Source of the DNA: Rurimicrobium sp040387755
GTDB taxonomy: Bacteria; Bacteroidota; Bacteroidia; Chitinophagales; Chitinophagaceae
NCBI GenBank assembly: GCA_040387755.1
Contig: JAZKDB010000004.1
Coordinates: 198,049 to 262,048 of the forward strand
Length of the DNA stretch: 64,000 nucleotides
Direction: 5' to 3'
The translations under genes were made by a program, and so were the position numbers. The first letter of the stretch is position 1; every line of letters begins with the position of its first letter. Of this stretch, positions 17,623-27,665 are shown piece after piece. The notes under the pieces were generated by a model. The model was not told the origin of the DNA, did no database searches, and saw only the letters and a program-made list of their open reading frames with translations.

Positions 17623-18444
17623 CTAGCGTCCTTGCATTGCTGAAAGCATGTTACCATAGATGCTGTTTAATGCACTAAGGTTTTTAGACAATGCACCCAT
17701 TTGTTCTTTAGCTGAGATTGCATCTTGTGCACTTGAAGCCATGGCATCAGAAGCGCTAACCAGATTGCTGTAGAATTTATTCATTGCTTTCAAGTGGTTG
17801 TTAGCATCAGTCAATTCGACTTCATAAATTTGGTTTAATGAATTCAAATTACCAGATAAAACCTGCACTTGCTTGTGGAAAGTCATTGTATCATCAGCAG
17901 CGCTGTTGAAGGCCGCCATTGTTTTTGAAGCTCCCGTAAATGTATCAGACATTTGACCCAAAGCACCAGCAGCTGTACGAGCACTCGTAGAATACTCATT
18001 AGTGGCAGCAGTAACGTCAGAAATATCTTTGATTTCATTTACAACCTGACCAAATTTTTGGAAATTTTGGTTTAATTTATTCAGGTTAGTTGGATTGATT
18101 GCAGCTTCTTCCATCATTTTATCAAAAGCAGCCATAGGCGACATACTATCAGGAGTACCAGCTTTTTTGCTGCCACCTTTTAAATAATGCTCTTCTTCAG
18201 GGCTAACATCAAGACCTGGATAGATTTTTTCCCAATAATAGTCTTTATGAGGAGGTAAAATACCCAACATCGCAAAGATGAATGCCTCTGTAAGCATACC
18301 TGCAGTCAAAAGGGGACCACCGATAGCCCAGTGCTGAATTTTACCAAGAGCTCCAATAAGTACTACAGAGGCTCCCATACCAATGATAAAATTCTTAAGG
18401 TATTTTCCTTTGGTAGTTTCGAAAAACAATGCTATTGATTTCAT
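17623..18444 (-). CDS. gldL: gliding motility / T9SS motor protein GldL
   Basis: A 273-residue inner-membrane protein with two TM helices, about 18-38 and 42-63 (IIGMGASVVLIGALGKIQHW and then GGPLLTAGMLTEAFIFAMLG), followed by a cytoplasmic domain rich in predicted helix. ILPPHKDYYWEKIYPGL is family-typical. GldL and GldM form the rotary proton-driven motor, and the Glu in the second TM (LTEAF) matches the conserved acidic residue. It lies between gldK (43 bases) and gldM (67 bases). Confidence 0.94.
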   Translation of the reverse strand: MKSIALFFETTKGKYLKNFIIGMGASVVLIGALGKIQHWAIGGPLLTAGMLTEAFIFAMLGILPPHKDYYWEKIYPGLDVSPEEEHYLKGGSKKAGTPDSMSPMAAFDKMMEEAAINPTNLNKLNQNFQKFGQVVNEIKDISDVTAATNEYSTSARTAAGALGQMSDTFTGASKTMAAFNSAADDTMTFHKQVQVLSGNLNSLNQIYEVELTDANNHLKAMNKFYSNLVSASDAMASSAQDAISAKEQMGALSKNLSALNSIYGNMLSAMQGR

Positions 18445-18487
18445 ATAAATGTTGATTTCTTTTTTTGAATGATTGTTTGAAAATAAA

Positions 18488-19744
18488 TTAACGTCTGTTT
18501 GTTAGGGCTGGTGCTATTTGTTGATAGATGTTTCTGAAACCGATATATGACTTAGCTGTATCAGCATATTCATAATCACGTGTGCTAACTTGCAAATAAT
18601 AAGAAACATCTCTCCAGCTACCACCACGAACAACTTTACGTTGCATCCACTGAGGGTCGGTAGATTTTGTACGTGTATCAAGGCTAGGATTCACATCAGA
18701 AACCTGATTATAAGTATTACCATAGTAAGGACTACTAGTCCACTCTGCTACGTTACCTGACATATTGTATAATCCGTAATCATTTGGCCAGTACTTGTTA
18801 ACTGGTACAGTATACAGACCACCATCTGCTGCGTAGTTTCCTCTTTGTGGTTTGAAGTTAGCCAAATAACATCCTTTTTTGTTTAAGATGTATGGACCAC
18901 CCCATGGGTAAGGAGAAGCGTTACGACCACCTCTTGCTGCCCACTCCCATTGCATTTCATTAGGCAACATAAACTGACCTTCGAAATACATTTTATTTTT
19001 TTCACGATCCTTTTTCCACTCGTCTGTACGCCAGTTAGCAAATGCAGTAGCTTGTTTCCAGGTTACACCAACAACAGGATAGTTGTCAAATGCTCCAAAC
19101 CAGTTGTACTGACGGGCAATCGGCTCGTTATAAGAATAAGAAAATTGTCTTACCCAAACAGTGGTATCAGGATATACAGAAATATTCGTTTCCTTAATGT
19201 AAGTTTTCGCTGGTTGGCTTGGATTTTTGACATGCTCATTATAGTCATAATTAAAATAATGATAAATCAACTTGCTATTATCCATTTCTTTTTTACCCCA
19301 ACCTGTACTCTCTGCAGGTACAAACATAGCAGAAAGTTGTTCCTGAACGTCTGGATCTTTCCAGTTAATACGTTTGCTCATATCAAGCATTTGTGTACCA
19401 TCTGGCATATCTTTAAAATCACCCAACGTGGTATGAGCCATAGAATCACGCACCCAATTGGTAAATTGACGATACTCTGCATTAGATATCTCTGTAGCAT
19501 CCATATAGAATCCTGTCATCTGTGCAGTACGTATCAAGGCATCATTCCGTCCTCTAACGTCTTGGTCGCTCGCACCCATTTTGAGGATACCTGAAGGCAC
19601 ATAAACCATTCCTATTGGCACAGGAGCCTTGTAAGCTGACATGTTGGGAGCACCTACTAATTGTCCGCCACTACCCGATTGTCCGCAACTTGCAGCTAAA
19701 GCAATTAATGCAACAGCGGAGATCTTCAGGGAAAGTTGTTTCAT
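18488..19744 (-). CDS. gldK: T9SS lipoprotein GldK
   Basis: A 418-residue lipoprotein, the first gene of the T9SS core operon. Its N-terminus has a signal with lipobox LAASC. The body is a formylglycine-generating-enzyme-like fold: MGASDQDVRGRNDA, MTGFYMDATEISNAEYRQF, WEWAARGGRNASPYPWG, NVAEWTSSPYYG and VVRGGSWRD. GldK lacks sulfatase-activating function; it forms a periplasmic ring with GldN. The ATG at 19744 was chosen for the signal peptide. ATG 19750 (MSM) is equally possible, and an upstream in-frame start at 19774 is unlikely. Confidence 0.93.
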   Translation of the reverse strand: MKQLSLKISAVALIALAASCGQSGSGGQLVGAPNMSAYKAPVPIGMVYVPSGILKMGASDQDVRGRNDALIRTAQMTGFYMDATEISNAEYRQFTNWVRDSMAHTTLGDFKDMPDGTQMLDMSKRINWKDPDVQEQLSAMFVPAESTGWGKKEMDNSKLIYHYFNYDYNEHVKNPSQPAKTYIKETNISVYPDTTVWVRQFSYSYNEPIARQYNWFGAFDNYPVVGVTWKQATAFANWRTDEWKKDREKNKMYFEGQFMLPNEMQWEWAARGGRNASPYPWGGPYILNKKGCYLANFKPQRGNYAADGGLYTVPVNKYWPNDYGLYNMSGNVAEWTSSPYYGNTYNQVSDVNPSLDTRTKSTDPQWMQRKVVRGGSWRDVSYYLQVSTRDYEYADTAKSYIGFRNIYQQIAPALTNRR

Positions 19745-19921
19745 ACTCATTCTTTTGTTTTTGCAATTAGGCAAATAAAGGTAAAAATTTCTTTTCGTTA
19801 CTTAGTTTATTACTAAACTGGCACACAATATTTGAAGTTTTTTTTAAAAAAGCAACTGTTTTCTAAAAATTATTTTTTTGTGATGTCAAAATTTGACTTC
19901 AATAATTCACTTCGCATTCTG

Positions 19922-21943
19922 TTAAAGTATAGCAAAATCAGCGTTCTCAGGTAGTTTTGTTAAGGTCGGCAAGCAACTGTTTTTGGTACAAATAAAAATT
20001 TGTGTTTTCCTTTCGAATTGCTTTCCGAATGGCATAGTTACGAAATTTTCTTTCTTTTCAAAAAAATAATAGCAATTCGGCCAAAACTTTTTTTCCAATT
20101 CTGCCTGAACCTCATTTGTTTCCTCTCCTGATACTACGATTGTCTTTATTCCCCGGGCTATTCTCTGACCTACAATATTCCAATATCCGAATGAAGTAGG
20201 ATATCGCAATGCAGCCTGCTTCATTTGGGCTATCATCATTTCACTTTGCGCTATCCATTCCGGGCGCTCCGAAAGCATACCCAAAAGATGCAGATTGTGC
20301 GCCATCACAGCGTTTGAAGATGGTGTTACACCGTCATAAGTTTCGGGTTTGCGCAAAGGGACTTCATTTTGCAAATCTGATGTAAAATAGAACATAGCGC
20401 TGTCTCTGACCGCAAAATGAAGCTGGATATACTCTGTTATCCTTATCGCTTCGAGGAGGTATTTCTCTTCGTTAATAGTCATTGAAAGCTGGATAAGTGC
20501 CTGGACTAAAAAAGCCAAATCATCAAGGTTTGCAGTAATCTTTGCAAGCCCGTTTTTCCAGACGTGTTTGGGGTGATGATTAAGTTCAAAATGTTGCAAC
20601 ATCCAGCCGATATGTTCTTTAGCCAATTCGGCATATTCAGAATGATTCAAAGCGACAGAAGCCTTACTGATGGCGGTATTCAGCAATGCATTCCAAGACA
20701 ACAGAATCTTATCATCTGTACCCGGACGAATACGTTTCTCCCTATCAAGAACCAATCGCTTTTTTGCCTCAGTAATTGCATCCCGTATTTCTTTTACGGG
20801 CAAATTGTTTGCCGCTTCAATTTGCTCTATACTCATCGCCCTGTGTAGGATGTTTGTATGCTCCCAATTTCCCGATTTTTTGATACCAAAATAATCTGAT
20901 ACATAAGTCGGCACATTGGCCAACACATTATTCAATTCTTCGAAAGTAAACGTATAAAACTTCCCTTCGACACCCTCACTATCTGCATCCAAAGCACTAT
21001 AAAAACCTGCGTCATTTTGCTTCATTTCGCGCATTAAAAAAGCGACAGTTGCTTCAATTACTTCTTTATAATTTTCATTACCTGTTATCTTGTAAGCATC
21101 GCACAAAACATTGATCAACATAGCATTGTCATAAAGCATCTTTTCGAAGTGTGGAGCGAGCCAGACATCATCAACTGAATACCGCGCAAAACCGCCCCCA
21201 ATCTGATCATAGATACCACCAGCAATCATCTTATCAAGACTCAAAAGGGCCTGTTTTAGAGCCTCTTCATTGTCGGTAAAATGATAATGCTCCAACAAAA
21301 ACTGTATCGACATTGTGCCCGGAAATTTTGGCGCTCTACCAAATCCTCCATTCACTTTATCCGCTTGTTGCAAAGTGTTTCCGGCAGCCATTTTTGCATC
21401 CTCCATAGTCCATTCTTCTACTTCATTTTTTGTCGAAACTTTTGCTGCATTTTGCAAATAATCCAACATCTGATTGGCTTGTTGCGAGACTTCTTCAGGG
21501 CGATCTTTCCATACCTCAATCATGCGTTGCATTAATTGCCTCCATGAGGGTCTGCCATGTGCAGGAACAGGAGGGAAGTAAGTACCTCCGTAAAAAGGCA
21601 ATTTGTCGGGAGTGACAAACACATTGAGCGGCCAGCCACCACTACCACTAATCGCCTGCACGGCTGTCATGTAAAAATCATCCACATCGGGATATTCTTC
21701 CCTGTCCACTTTTACATTGATAAAATGCTCGTTCATAAAAGCAGCCGTTTCTTCATCCTCAAAACTTTCATGCTCCATCACATGGCACCAATGACAGGCA
21801 GAATATCCAATACTGACTATTAATGGTTTATTCTCTTCTTTTGCTTGCGCAAAGGCAGCTTCGCCCCATGGGTACCAATTCACAGGATTATGAGCGTGTT
21901 GGAGTAAATAAGGGCTTTGTTCGTGTATTAATTGGTTGGGCAT
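19922..21943 (-). CDS. thioredoxin domain-containing DUF255 / spermatogenesis-associated-20-like protein
   Basis: A 673-residue protein of the YyaL/SSP411 family. The N-terminal third is a thioredoxin fold with the CxxC pair C50-C53 (SACHWCHVM), then HESFEDEETAAFMNEHFINV (given here as family-conserved) and the WPLNVFVTPD/GGTYFPP loops. The remaining ~500 residues are an alpha/alpha barrel of the six-hairpin glycosidase type (ANKVNGGFGRAPKFPGTMSI region, DQIGGGFARYSVD, WLAPHFEKMLYDNA). Its biochemical role is not established. Length is typical (about 670-750). It is monocistronic. Confidence 0.9.
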   Translation of the reverse strand: MPNQLIHEQSPYLLQHAHNPVNWYPWGEAAFAQAKEENKPLIVSIGYSACHWCHVMEHESFEDEETAAFMNEHFINVKVDREEYPDVDDFYMTAVQAISGSGGWPLNVFVTPDKLPFYGGTYFPPVPAHGRPSWRQLMQRMIEVWKDRPEEVSQQANQMLDYLQNAAKVSTKNEVEEWTMEDAKMAAGNTLQQADKVNGGFGRAPKFPGTMSIQFLLEHYHFTDNEEALKQALLSLDKMIAGGIYDQIGGGFARYSVDDVWLAPHFEKMLYDNAMLINVLCDAYKITGNENYKEVIEATVAFLMREMKQNDAGFYSALDADSEGVEGKFYTFTFEELNNVLANVPTYVSDYFGIKKSGNWEHTNILHRAMSIEQIEAANNLPVKEIRDAITEAKKRLVLDREKRIRPGTDDKILLSWNALLNTAISKASVALNHSEYAELAKEHIGWMLQHFELNHHPKHVWKNGLAKITANLDDLAFLVQALIQLSMTINEEKYLLEAIRITEYIQLHFAVRDSAMFYFTSDLQNEVPLRKPETYDGVTPSSNAVMAHNLHLLGMLSERPEWIAQSEMMIAQMKQAALRYPTSFGYWNIVGQRIARGIKTIVVSGEETNEVQAELEKKFWPNCYYFFEKKENFVTMPFGKQFERKTQIFICTKNSCLPTLTKLPENADFAIL

Positions 21944-22187
21944 TTGCTTGTATTTTGAATTGTCAAAGTTGGGGTAAAGTGAATTGAAATATGAAAATGC
22001 TGTACATTAAATTGAAAATAACATTGTGGTAATTCTCTATTCAGATTAAATTTTCAATTCTTTTCCAAGAATGATGAATAAAAATGTTTTTTTTAGATTA
22101 AATAAAGAGGCATAGCGATTTCATGCTCTTGCCTTTATCTCATAGACCGGTAATAATCTTTGCTATTCTCGTTTTTAATGTCAATAC
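21944..22187. other. intergenic region, no gene seen
   Basis: AT-rich spacer between the DUF255 gene start and the secA terminator. It contains one bulged hairpin (AAGAG(G)CAT with ATGCTCTT, 22107-22132) that may be a second terminator for secA. I see no credible gene in it. Confidence 0.5.
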
Positions 22188-22220
22188 AAAAAAATGGGTG
22201 CCGAACTATCGACACCCATT
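22188..22220 (-). terminator. secA terminator
   Basis: On the minus strand the 8-bp stem AATGGGTG/CACCCATT (22193-22200 with 22213-22220), with extra pairing in the loop, precedes a run of T (22194 to 22188). Confidence 0.8.
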
Positions 22221-22246
22221 AAAGATTCAGTAATTAAAATTAAGCA

Positions 22247-25200
22247 TTAAAGGCCTCTTCCGTGGCAGTTTTTGTATTTCTTGCCGCTACCGCAAGGGCA
22301 GTCGTCATTACGACCAATTTTTGGCCCTGCAACTACCGGTTGTTGCTTTGGTTGCGGAATTGGCTCCTGATAATAATCATTTTCGTTAGCAGCGTAATCC
22401 TGTCCTGCATTGTCTATCTGAGTTTTGTTCTCATAATAGTCGCTCATATCCGTACGCTGTTGCGGTAATTCGGCAGCCTGCATGGGAGCTTCCTGCATGG
22501 GTATGCCGGCCCGGAACAGGAAGGAAATGATATTGCGGTTGATTTCCAGATTCATTTGTTTGAATAAATCTGCTGCTTCAAATTTATAAATCAACAACGG
22601 ATCTTTTTGCTCGTAAGATGCCATCTGAACAGAATTGCGCAACTCATCCATACGACGAAGATGGTCTTTCCAGGCATCATCAACCAAAGAAAGTGTGATT
22701 GATTTCTCCAGTTCCTGAATCACTGTTTTTGATTCAGCAGCAACAGTATCTTCAAGATGTGCATATACCTGAATACCGCGTATACCATCGGTAAACGGCA
22801 CTACAATATTTTCCACTTTACCTCTGTTCTGCTCCAACACTTCACGCAACTGAGGTGTCATTTGCTCACGGATAGAGTTCATTTTACGCGTATAAAACTC
22901 TTTGGCCTGTTGATACAATTCGTCACCGAATGCCTGTGCATTTCCTTTTACAATGAAAGACTCTTCAATCTGAGGTTCGAAAGCCAAATGCTTGGCCACT
23001 TCGATTCTCATAACAGCAGAATCTTTGGTCTGTACTGCTTGTGCAGCCAAATCCTGACACACATCGTACATCGCGTTATCAAGATCAATAGCCAAACGAT
23101 CGCCATACAAGGCGTGATTACGGAATTTGTAAATCACATTACGCTGCGCGTTCATTACATCGTCATATTCCAACAAACGCTTCCGAATACCGAAATTGTT
23201 TTCTTCTACTTTCTTTTGGGCACGCTCAATGGATTTGCTAATCATGCTGTGTTGCAGCATTTCGCCATCTTTGTGGCCCATTTTATCCATCAAAGAAGCA
23301 ATTCTTTCAGAACCAAATAAGCGCATCAACTCATCTTCAAGCGACACAAAGAATTGTGATGTTCCAGGGTCTCCCTGACGACCAGCACGACCACGCAACT
23401 GTCTGTCCACACGGCGACTTTCGTGACGCTCTGTACCAATAATTGCCAAACCACCTGCAGCTTTCACGCCTTCACCCAATTTAATATCCGTACCACGACC
23501 AGCCATATTGGTAGCAATTGTTACCGCTCCAGACAATCCAGCTTCGGCAACAATCTGTGCTTCACTCTGATGTTGTTTGGCATTCAATACTCTGTGTGCA
23601 ATTTTCTTTTGCTGTAGCATTCTACCCAGCAATTCAGAAACCTCTACAGATGTTGTACCCACCAATACTGGTCGGCCTACGGCAGTCAATGCTTCGATTT
23701 CATCAATGACAGCTTTATACTTTTCACGTTTGGTTTTGTATACCAAATCTTGCTGATCTTTACGAGAAACAGGAATATTTGTTGGTATGGTTACCACGTC
23801 CAATTTATAGATGCTCCAGAATTCGCCCGCTTCAGTTTCGGCAGTACCGGTCATACCACAAAGTTTGTGGTACATACGGAAGAAATTTTGCAAAGTAATA
23901 GTTGCAAAAGTCTGCGTTGCCGCTTCTACAGTTACATTCTCTTTTGCTTCAATAGCCTGATGCAATCCATCACTGTAACGACGGCCGTCAAGAATACGGC
24001 CCGTTTGCTCATCTACAATTTTCACTTTACCATCCATCACCACATACTCGATGTCTTTATCGAATAGAGTATAGGCTTTCAACAATTGTTGCAAAGAGTG
24101 AATACGGTCGGCTTTGATAGCATAATCCTGCAACAAAGCATCTTTCTGCGCTACTATTTCTTCTGCTGGCAAACCACTATTTTCAATAGCTGCAAGCTCA
24201 GTGGAAATCTCAGGAAGCACGAAGAAGTTAGGATCTTCACCATTTTTGGTAATGGTTGCCAAACCTTTATCTGTAAGGTCAACGCTATTGTTTTTCTCAT
24301 CAATAGAGAAATACAATTCTGCATCAACTTTGGGCATATTACGATTTTGCTCTGCAATAAAATAATGCTCGGCTTTCTGTAGAATTTGTTTGTTACCCTC
24401 TTCACTCAGGAATTTAATAATTGCAGAGTTTTTGGGTAAACCTCTATATGCGCGAAATAATTGCAGTCCACCGGTTTCTTTATCCGTTTTGCCTTCGGCA
24501 ATTAATTTCTTAGCTTCTGTCAAGGCCTGATTCACCACTTTCTTTTGCATTTCGAGCAAATATTCAATGCGTGGTTTCAAGATATGAAATTGCTGCTCGT
24601 CGCCACGGGGAACAGGACCAGAAATAATCAATGGGGTACGGGCATCATCAATCAACACACTATCTACCTCATCCACCATCGCAAAATGGTGTTTGCGTTG
24701 TACTTTCTCCTCAGGATGGTGCACCATATTATCACGCAGATAATCAAAGCCAAACTCGTTGTTGGTTCCGTAAGTAATATCTGCTAAATAGGCATTGCGG
24801 CGCTCAGGAGAGTTGGGTTGATGCTTATCAATACAGTCGACTGTAAGACCCAGCCATTCAAAAATAGGGCCATTCCATTCTTGGTCACGACGGGCCAGAT
24901 AATCATTCACTGTTACTACGTGAACACCTTCGCCGGCCAATGCATTAAGATAAGAAGGCAAAGTAGACACTAATGTCTTACCCTCACCGGTAGCCATTTC
25001 GGCAATTTTACCCTGATGAAGAATAGTACCACCAATTAACTGAACATCATAATGGAGCATATTCCACGAAACCGGAACGCCAGCAGCCAACCAGCTGTTT
25101 TTATAAATAGCGTTATCGCCTTCAATACGAACATAGTCCCTGTCTATGGCTAAATTTCTATCCTGCTCTGTAGCTGCTGAAATAATTTCTGTACTCTCTT

Positions 25201-25570
25201 TAAAACGGCGGGCTGTCTCCTTCACTACAGCGAAGGCTTCGGGCAATATTTGCTCCAAAACAACCTCTATTTGCTCATCACGCTTTTTTATTAATTTATC
25301 TACTTCGTCATAAATACCCTCACGAGCCTGAACATCCTCAGAAGAAAAAGTTTCAGCCTGACTCTTTTTCGCAGCTATTTCCTGATCTATCGACGCAAGA
25401 TGCTCTTTGATACGTGCACGAAACTCAGGGGTTTTATTGCGCAGCTGATCATTGCTCAGATTTTTGTACTCTTCGAAATACTTATTTGTATTGGTAACGA
25501 ATGGCTGTACTTTCTTTACGTCTTTATCCGACTTACTGCCACCGAATAGTTTGGAGATAATTCCGATCAT
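22247..25570 (-). CDS. secA: preprotein translocase ATPase SecA
   Basis: The motor that drives proteins through SecYEG. At 1,107 residues it is longer than the ~900-residue enterobacterial form, as is usual in Bacteroidota. The Walker A is at about 193-200 (MATGEGKTL), the DEVD box is VDEVDSVLIDDARTPL, and the high-affinity ATP motifs include MAGRGTDIKLG and RGRAGRQGDPG. The C-terminus ends with the zinc/SecB-binding CPCGSGKKYKNCH. SecA feeds all exported proteins in this window, including the T9SS cargo. The gene has a strong promoter and a leader of about 125 bases. Confidence 0.97.
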   Translation of the reverse strand: MIGIISKLFGGSKSDKDVKKVQPFVTNTNKYFEEYKNLSNDQLRNKTPEFRARIKEHLASIDQEIAAKKSQAETFSSEDVQAREGIYDEVDKLIKKRDEQIEVVLEQILPEAFAVVKETARRFKESTEIISAATEQDRNLAIDRDYVRIEGDNAIYKNSWLAAGVPVSWNMLHYDVQLIGGTILHQGKIAEMATGEGKTLVSTLPSYLNALAGEGVHVVTVNDYLARRDQEWNGPIFEWLGLTVDCIDKHQPNSPERRNAYLADITYGTNNEFGFDYLRDNMVHHPEEKVQRKHHFAMVDEVDSVLIDDARTPLIISGPVPRGDEQQFHILKPRIEYLLEMQKKVVNQALTEAKKLIAEGKTDKETGGLQLFRAYRGLPKNSAIIKFLSEEGNKQILQKAEHYFIAEQNRNMPKVDAELYFSIDEKNNSVDLTDKGLATITKNGEDPNFFVLPEISTELAAIENSGLPAEEIVAQKDALLQDYAIKADRIHSLQQLLKAYTLFDKDIEYVVMDGKVKIVDEQTGRILDGRRYSDGLHQAIEAKENVTVEAATQTFATITLQNFFRMYHKLCGMTGTAETEAGEFWSIYKLDVVTIPTNIPVSRKDQQDLVYKTKREKYKAVIDEIEALTAVGRPVLVGTTSVEVSELLGRMLQQKKIAHRVLNAKQHQSEAQIVAEAGLSGAVTIATNMAGRGTDIKLGEGVKAAGGLAIIGTERHESRRVDRQLRGRAGRQGDPGTSQFFVSLEDELMRLFGSERIASLMDKMGHKDGEMLQHSMISKSIERAQKKVEENNFGIRKRLLEYDDVMNAQRNVIYKFRNHALYGDRLAIDLDNAMYDVCQDLAAQAVQTKDSAVMRIEVAKHLAFEPQIEESFIVKGNAQAFGDELYQQAKEFYTRKMNSIREQMTPQLREVLEQNRGKVENIVVPFTDGIRGIQVYAHLEDTVAAESKTVIQELEKSITLSLVDDAWKDHLRRMDELRNSVQMASYEQKDPLLIYKFEAADLFKQMNLEINRNIISFLFRAGIPMQEAPMQAAELPQQRTDMSDYYENKTQIDNAGQDYAANENDYYQEPIPQPKQQPVVAGPKIGRNDDCPCGSGKKYKNCHGRGL

Positions 25571-25701
25571 TTTTATTATAAATTTTCTAAGTTCCTGCCA
25601 GGCAAAAAACTAGGGTGTATGATGTATTTGTACCTTAATAATCTCTTGCTTCAAATATTGTGCAAAAAAATAAACACTGACAGCATGTCGCAAAAAGATG
25701 C

Positions 25702-25733
25702 CAAAACTATGAAAAATAGGCTATTTCGGCAAA
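25702..25733 (-). promoter_or_regulatory. secA promoter
   Basis: On the minus strand TTTG, a 20-base spacer and then TAGTTTTG give a near-ideal Bacteroidota promoter. Its start site is near 25695-25699, leaving a leader of about 125 bases before secA. Confidence 0.65.
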
Positions 25734-25780
25734 AAAATGGCTGATAAAAAAAACTCTTTAAAAAAAATATTGCCAAACTA

Positions 25781-25812
25781 TTGCACGACAATAAATTTTT
25801 TATGTACTTTGG
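25781..25812 (+). promoter_or_regulatory. possible promoter of the three-repeat protein
   Basis: TTG (25781-25783), 21 bases, then TACTTTGG (one mismatch to TAnnTTTG). The leader to ATG 25842 would be about 26 bases. Confidence 0.35.
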
Positions 25813-25841
25813 GTTCGATTTTAGAAAAACGTACAACAATT

Positions 25842-26384
25842 ATGAAAAAAACTTTCATCCTCCTTACTACTGTTTTAGCTTCGGTATTTGCTAATGACGT
25901 AAAAGCTCAAGATGCAGAAAAAGAAATAGTAAAAGTATATCGTTGGTACAATCCAACAGATGCCAATTACCTTACCGTTGCCGATGGCGAATACCAAGAT
26001 GGTCAATTGCTTAACTGGCACTACAAAGACAAAACTTTGATGTTCTTTGCTTATCGCAATCCTGCTGCTGACCGTGTGGCCGTGAATAGCTGGTATAATC
26101 CTAATACAAAAGATTTTGCAAGTATTGCTGAAGATGAATATACAGATGACCAAATGTTGAAAATGGGTTATTCTGACAAACACATTCAATTTTATGCTCC
26201 TACACGCCGCTCTGCTAATCAGGTAGCTGTTTACCGTTGGTTCGTTCCAAAACGTAAAGATTGGGTCACTATTCCTGAAGAAGGAGATACTGATGCCTAC
26301 TTCAAAAAAGGATATCGTCATAAAACATTCCAATTCTATGGTATCAGCCGTGGAAGTGATGTAATGATTTATAATCAACTATAA
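25842..26384 (+). CDS. secreted protein with three tandem ~48-residue repeats
   Basis: A 180-residue protein. It has a signal peptide (residues 1-23, ending DVKAQ) and then three repeats beginning VKVYRWYNPTDANYL, VAVNSWYNPNTKDFA and VAVYRWFVPKRKDWV, each followed by an acidic segment, a GY or HY and an aromatic strand such as MFFAY, IQFYA or FQFYG. The pattern resembles the DUF5648-type YRFYNPNTGDHFYT repeat found in secreted and glycan-associated proteins, but it lacks the usual His-Phe-Tyr. The frame is open upstream to 25737, and the ATG at 25842 is preferred because of the signal peptide. Function is unknown. Confidence 0.7.
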   Translation: MKKTFILLTTVLASVFANDVKAQDAEKEIVKVYRWYNPTDANYLTVADGEYQDGQLLNWHYKDKTLMFFAYRNPAADRVAVNSWYNPNTKDFASIAEDEYTDDQMLKMGYSDKHIQFYAPTRRSANQVAVYRWFVPKRKDWVTIPEEGDTDAYFKKGYRHKTFQFYGISRGSDVMIYNQL

Positions 26385-26404
26385 TTTTTTTCATAAATTT
26401 GTTA

Positions 26405-26450
26405 CACATAAAAAAAAGAGATTGCCGATAGCAATCTCTTTTTTTATGTG
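26405..26450. terminator. bidirectional terminator
   Basis: The long stem AGAGATTGC/GCAATCTCT, flanked by A8 and T7 runs that extend the pairing, lies between the convergent repeat-protein and methyltransferase genes. Confidence 0.9.
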
Positions 26451-26477
26451 TATACTTCAATAAGTGCTTACCTTAAT

Positions 26478-27650
26478 CTACAATACCTGAACGATTAAAA
26501 ATTTCAAATATTGGGTTGTGGGTACATGCCACAATATTGGATGGTCGGATGCCTGAGTTTGCCAGGTTACCTGTCGAATCTTTCTTTTAGCATCCTTTGC
26601 AGCGGCTTCAATTGTTTTTAGAAATACATCAGGCGCTACTAAATTAGTACAGGACGCCGTTACCAAGAAACCGCCGGGTTTGGTCAGCTTCATTCCACGC
26701 AGGTTAATTTCTTTATACCCGGTGATTGCCTTGTCAATATTGGCTCTGCTCTTGGTAAATGCCGGAGGGTCAAGCATTACCACATCGTATTTGCGACCTT
26801 CCTTCACCCAGTTTTTAAGTGCATCAAATGCATTTACCGATTCAAACTTGCAGGTGTCTTCAAATCCATTCAGGATTGCATTTCGTCTTGCCGTATCGAT
26901 AGCATTGTCTGAAATATCAAGACCTAAAACACTTTTTGCACCATACTTGGCTGCGTGCAATGAAAAAGTACCGGTATAACAAAAAGCCTCCAGAACATCT
27001 GCGTCTTTACAAATATGCTGTATCGCCCTGCGATTGTCTTGCTGGTCAAGAAAATACCCTGTCTTTTGCCCATTTTCAATATCCACATGAAATTTTAAAC
27101 CATTTTCATTGAGGATAATATTGGTATCAAAAGGGGCAGACAGAAAGCCCTTGATTTGCTGCATTCCTTCCAGTTCTCGGACGGGAACATCATTACGCTC
27201 ATATATCCCTTTGGGCTTAAAGATATCATTCAATGCCTTTACAATAGCTTCCTTCCACCGCTCAATACCCAGTGCCAGTGTTTGGATAACGATATAGTCA
27301 TTAAACTTGTCAATAATCAAAGCCGGCAATCCATCAGCTTCACCAAAAATAAGACGACAATTTTCGACATAACCTATTTGTTGCCTGTATGCCCAGGCTT
27401 CGGCAATGCGTCTATGAAAAAACTGTTCGTCAATTTGTTCATTTTTGTCACGGGTAAGTAATCGAATACGTATTTGAGAGGCCGGATTTACATAGCCCTT
27501 ACCTACAAAGGAACCACCATAAGAATATACATCTACGATATCTCCGGGATTGTAATCGCCGTCACTGTCACCCAGCTCGGTAGCGAATATCCATGGATGT
27601 CCCAAAAGTATGCGGTCTCCTATTTTTTTGCGCAGAAAAAATTTTGCCAT
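26478..27650 (-). CDS. class I SAM-dependent rRNA methyltransferase (RlmI-like)
   Basis: A 390-residue enzyme that probably makes 5-methylcytosine in 23S rRNA. An N-terminal PUA domain (about 1-75, LRKKIGDRILLGHPWIF) is followed by the EEHEEHEE-like domain and a Rossmann methyltransferase domain. In it, VLEAFCYTGTFSLHAAKYGA binds SAM, VMLDPPAF follows motif IV, and SCTN carries a candidate catalytic Cys. The order and length match RlmI, whose target in E. coli is C1962. A -7 element sits immediately upstream of the ATG. Confidence 0.88.
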   Translation of the reverse strand: MAKFFLRKKIGDRILLGHPWIFATELGDSDGDYNPGDIVDVYSYGGSFVGKGYVNPASQIRIRLLTRDKNEQIDEQFFHRRIAEAWAYRQQIGYVENCRLIFGEADGLPALIIDKFNDYIVIQTLALGIERWKEAIVKALNDIFKPKGIYERNDVPVRELEGMQQIKGFLSAPFDTNIILNENGLKFHVDIENGQKTGYFLDQQDNRRAIQHICKDADVLEAFCYTGTFSLHAAKYGAKSVLGLDISDNAIDTARRNAILNGFEDTCKFESVNAFDALKNWVKEGRKYDVVMLDPPAFTKSRANIDKAITGYKEINLRGMKLTKPGGFLVTASCTNLVAPDVFLKTIEAAAKDAKRKIRQVTWQTQASDHPILWHVPTTQYLKFLIVQVL

Positions 27651-27657
27651 AAGGCAG

Positions 27658-27665
27658 CAAAGATA
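27658..27665 (-). promoter_or_regulatory. TAnnTTTG element abutting the methyltransferase start
   Basis: TATCTTTG on the minus strand ends seven bases before the ATG at 27650, so a transcript would have a leader of zero to about five bases. No convincing -33 element. Confidence 0.45.

Noticed and set aside
22107..22132. Second strong terminator after secA
   Set aside because: The stem is bulged and no T run follows directly; left as a weak hairpin only.
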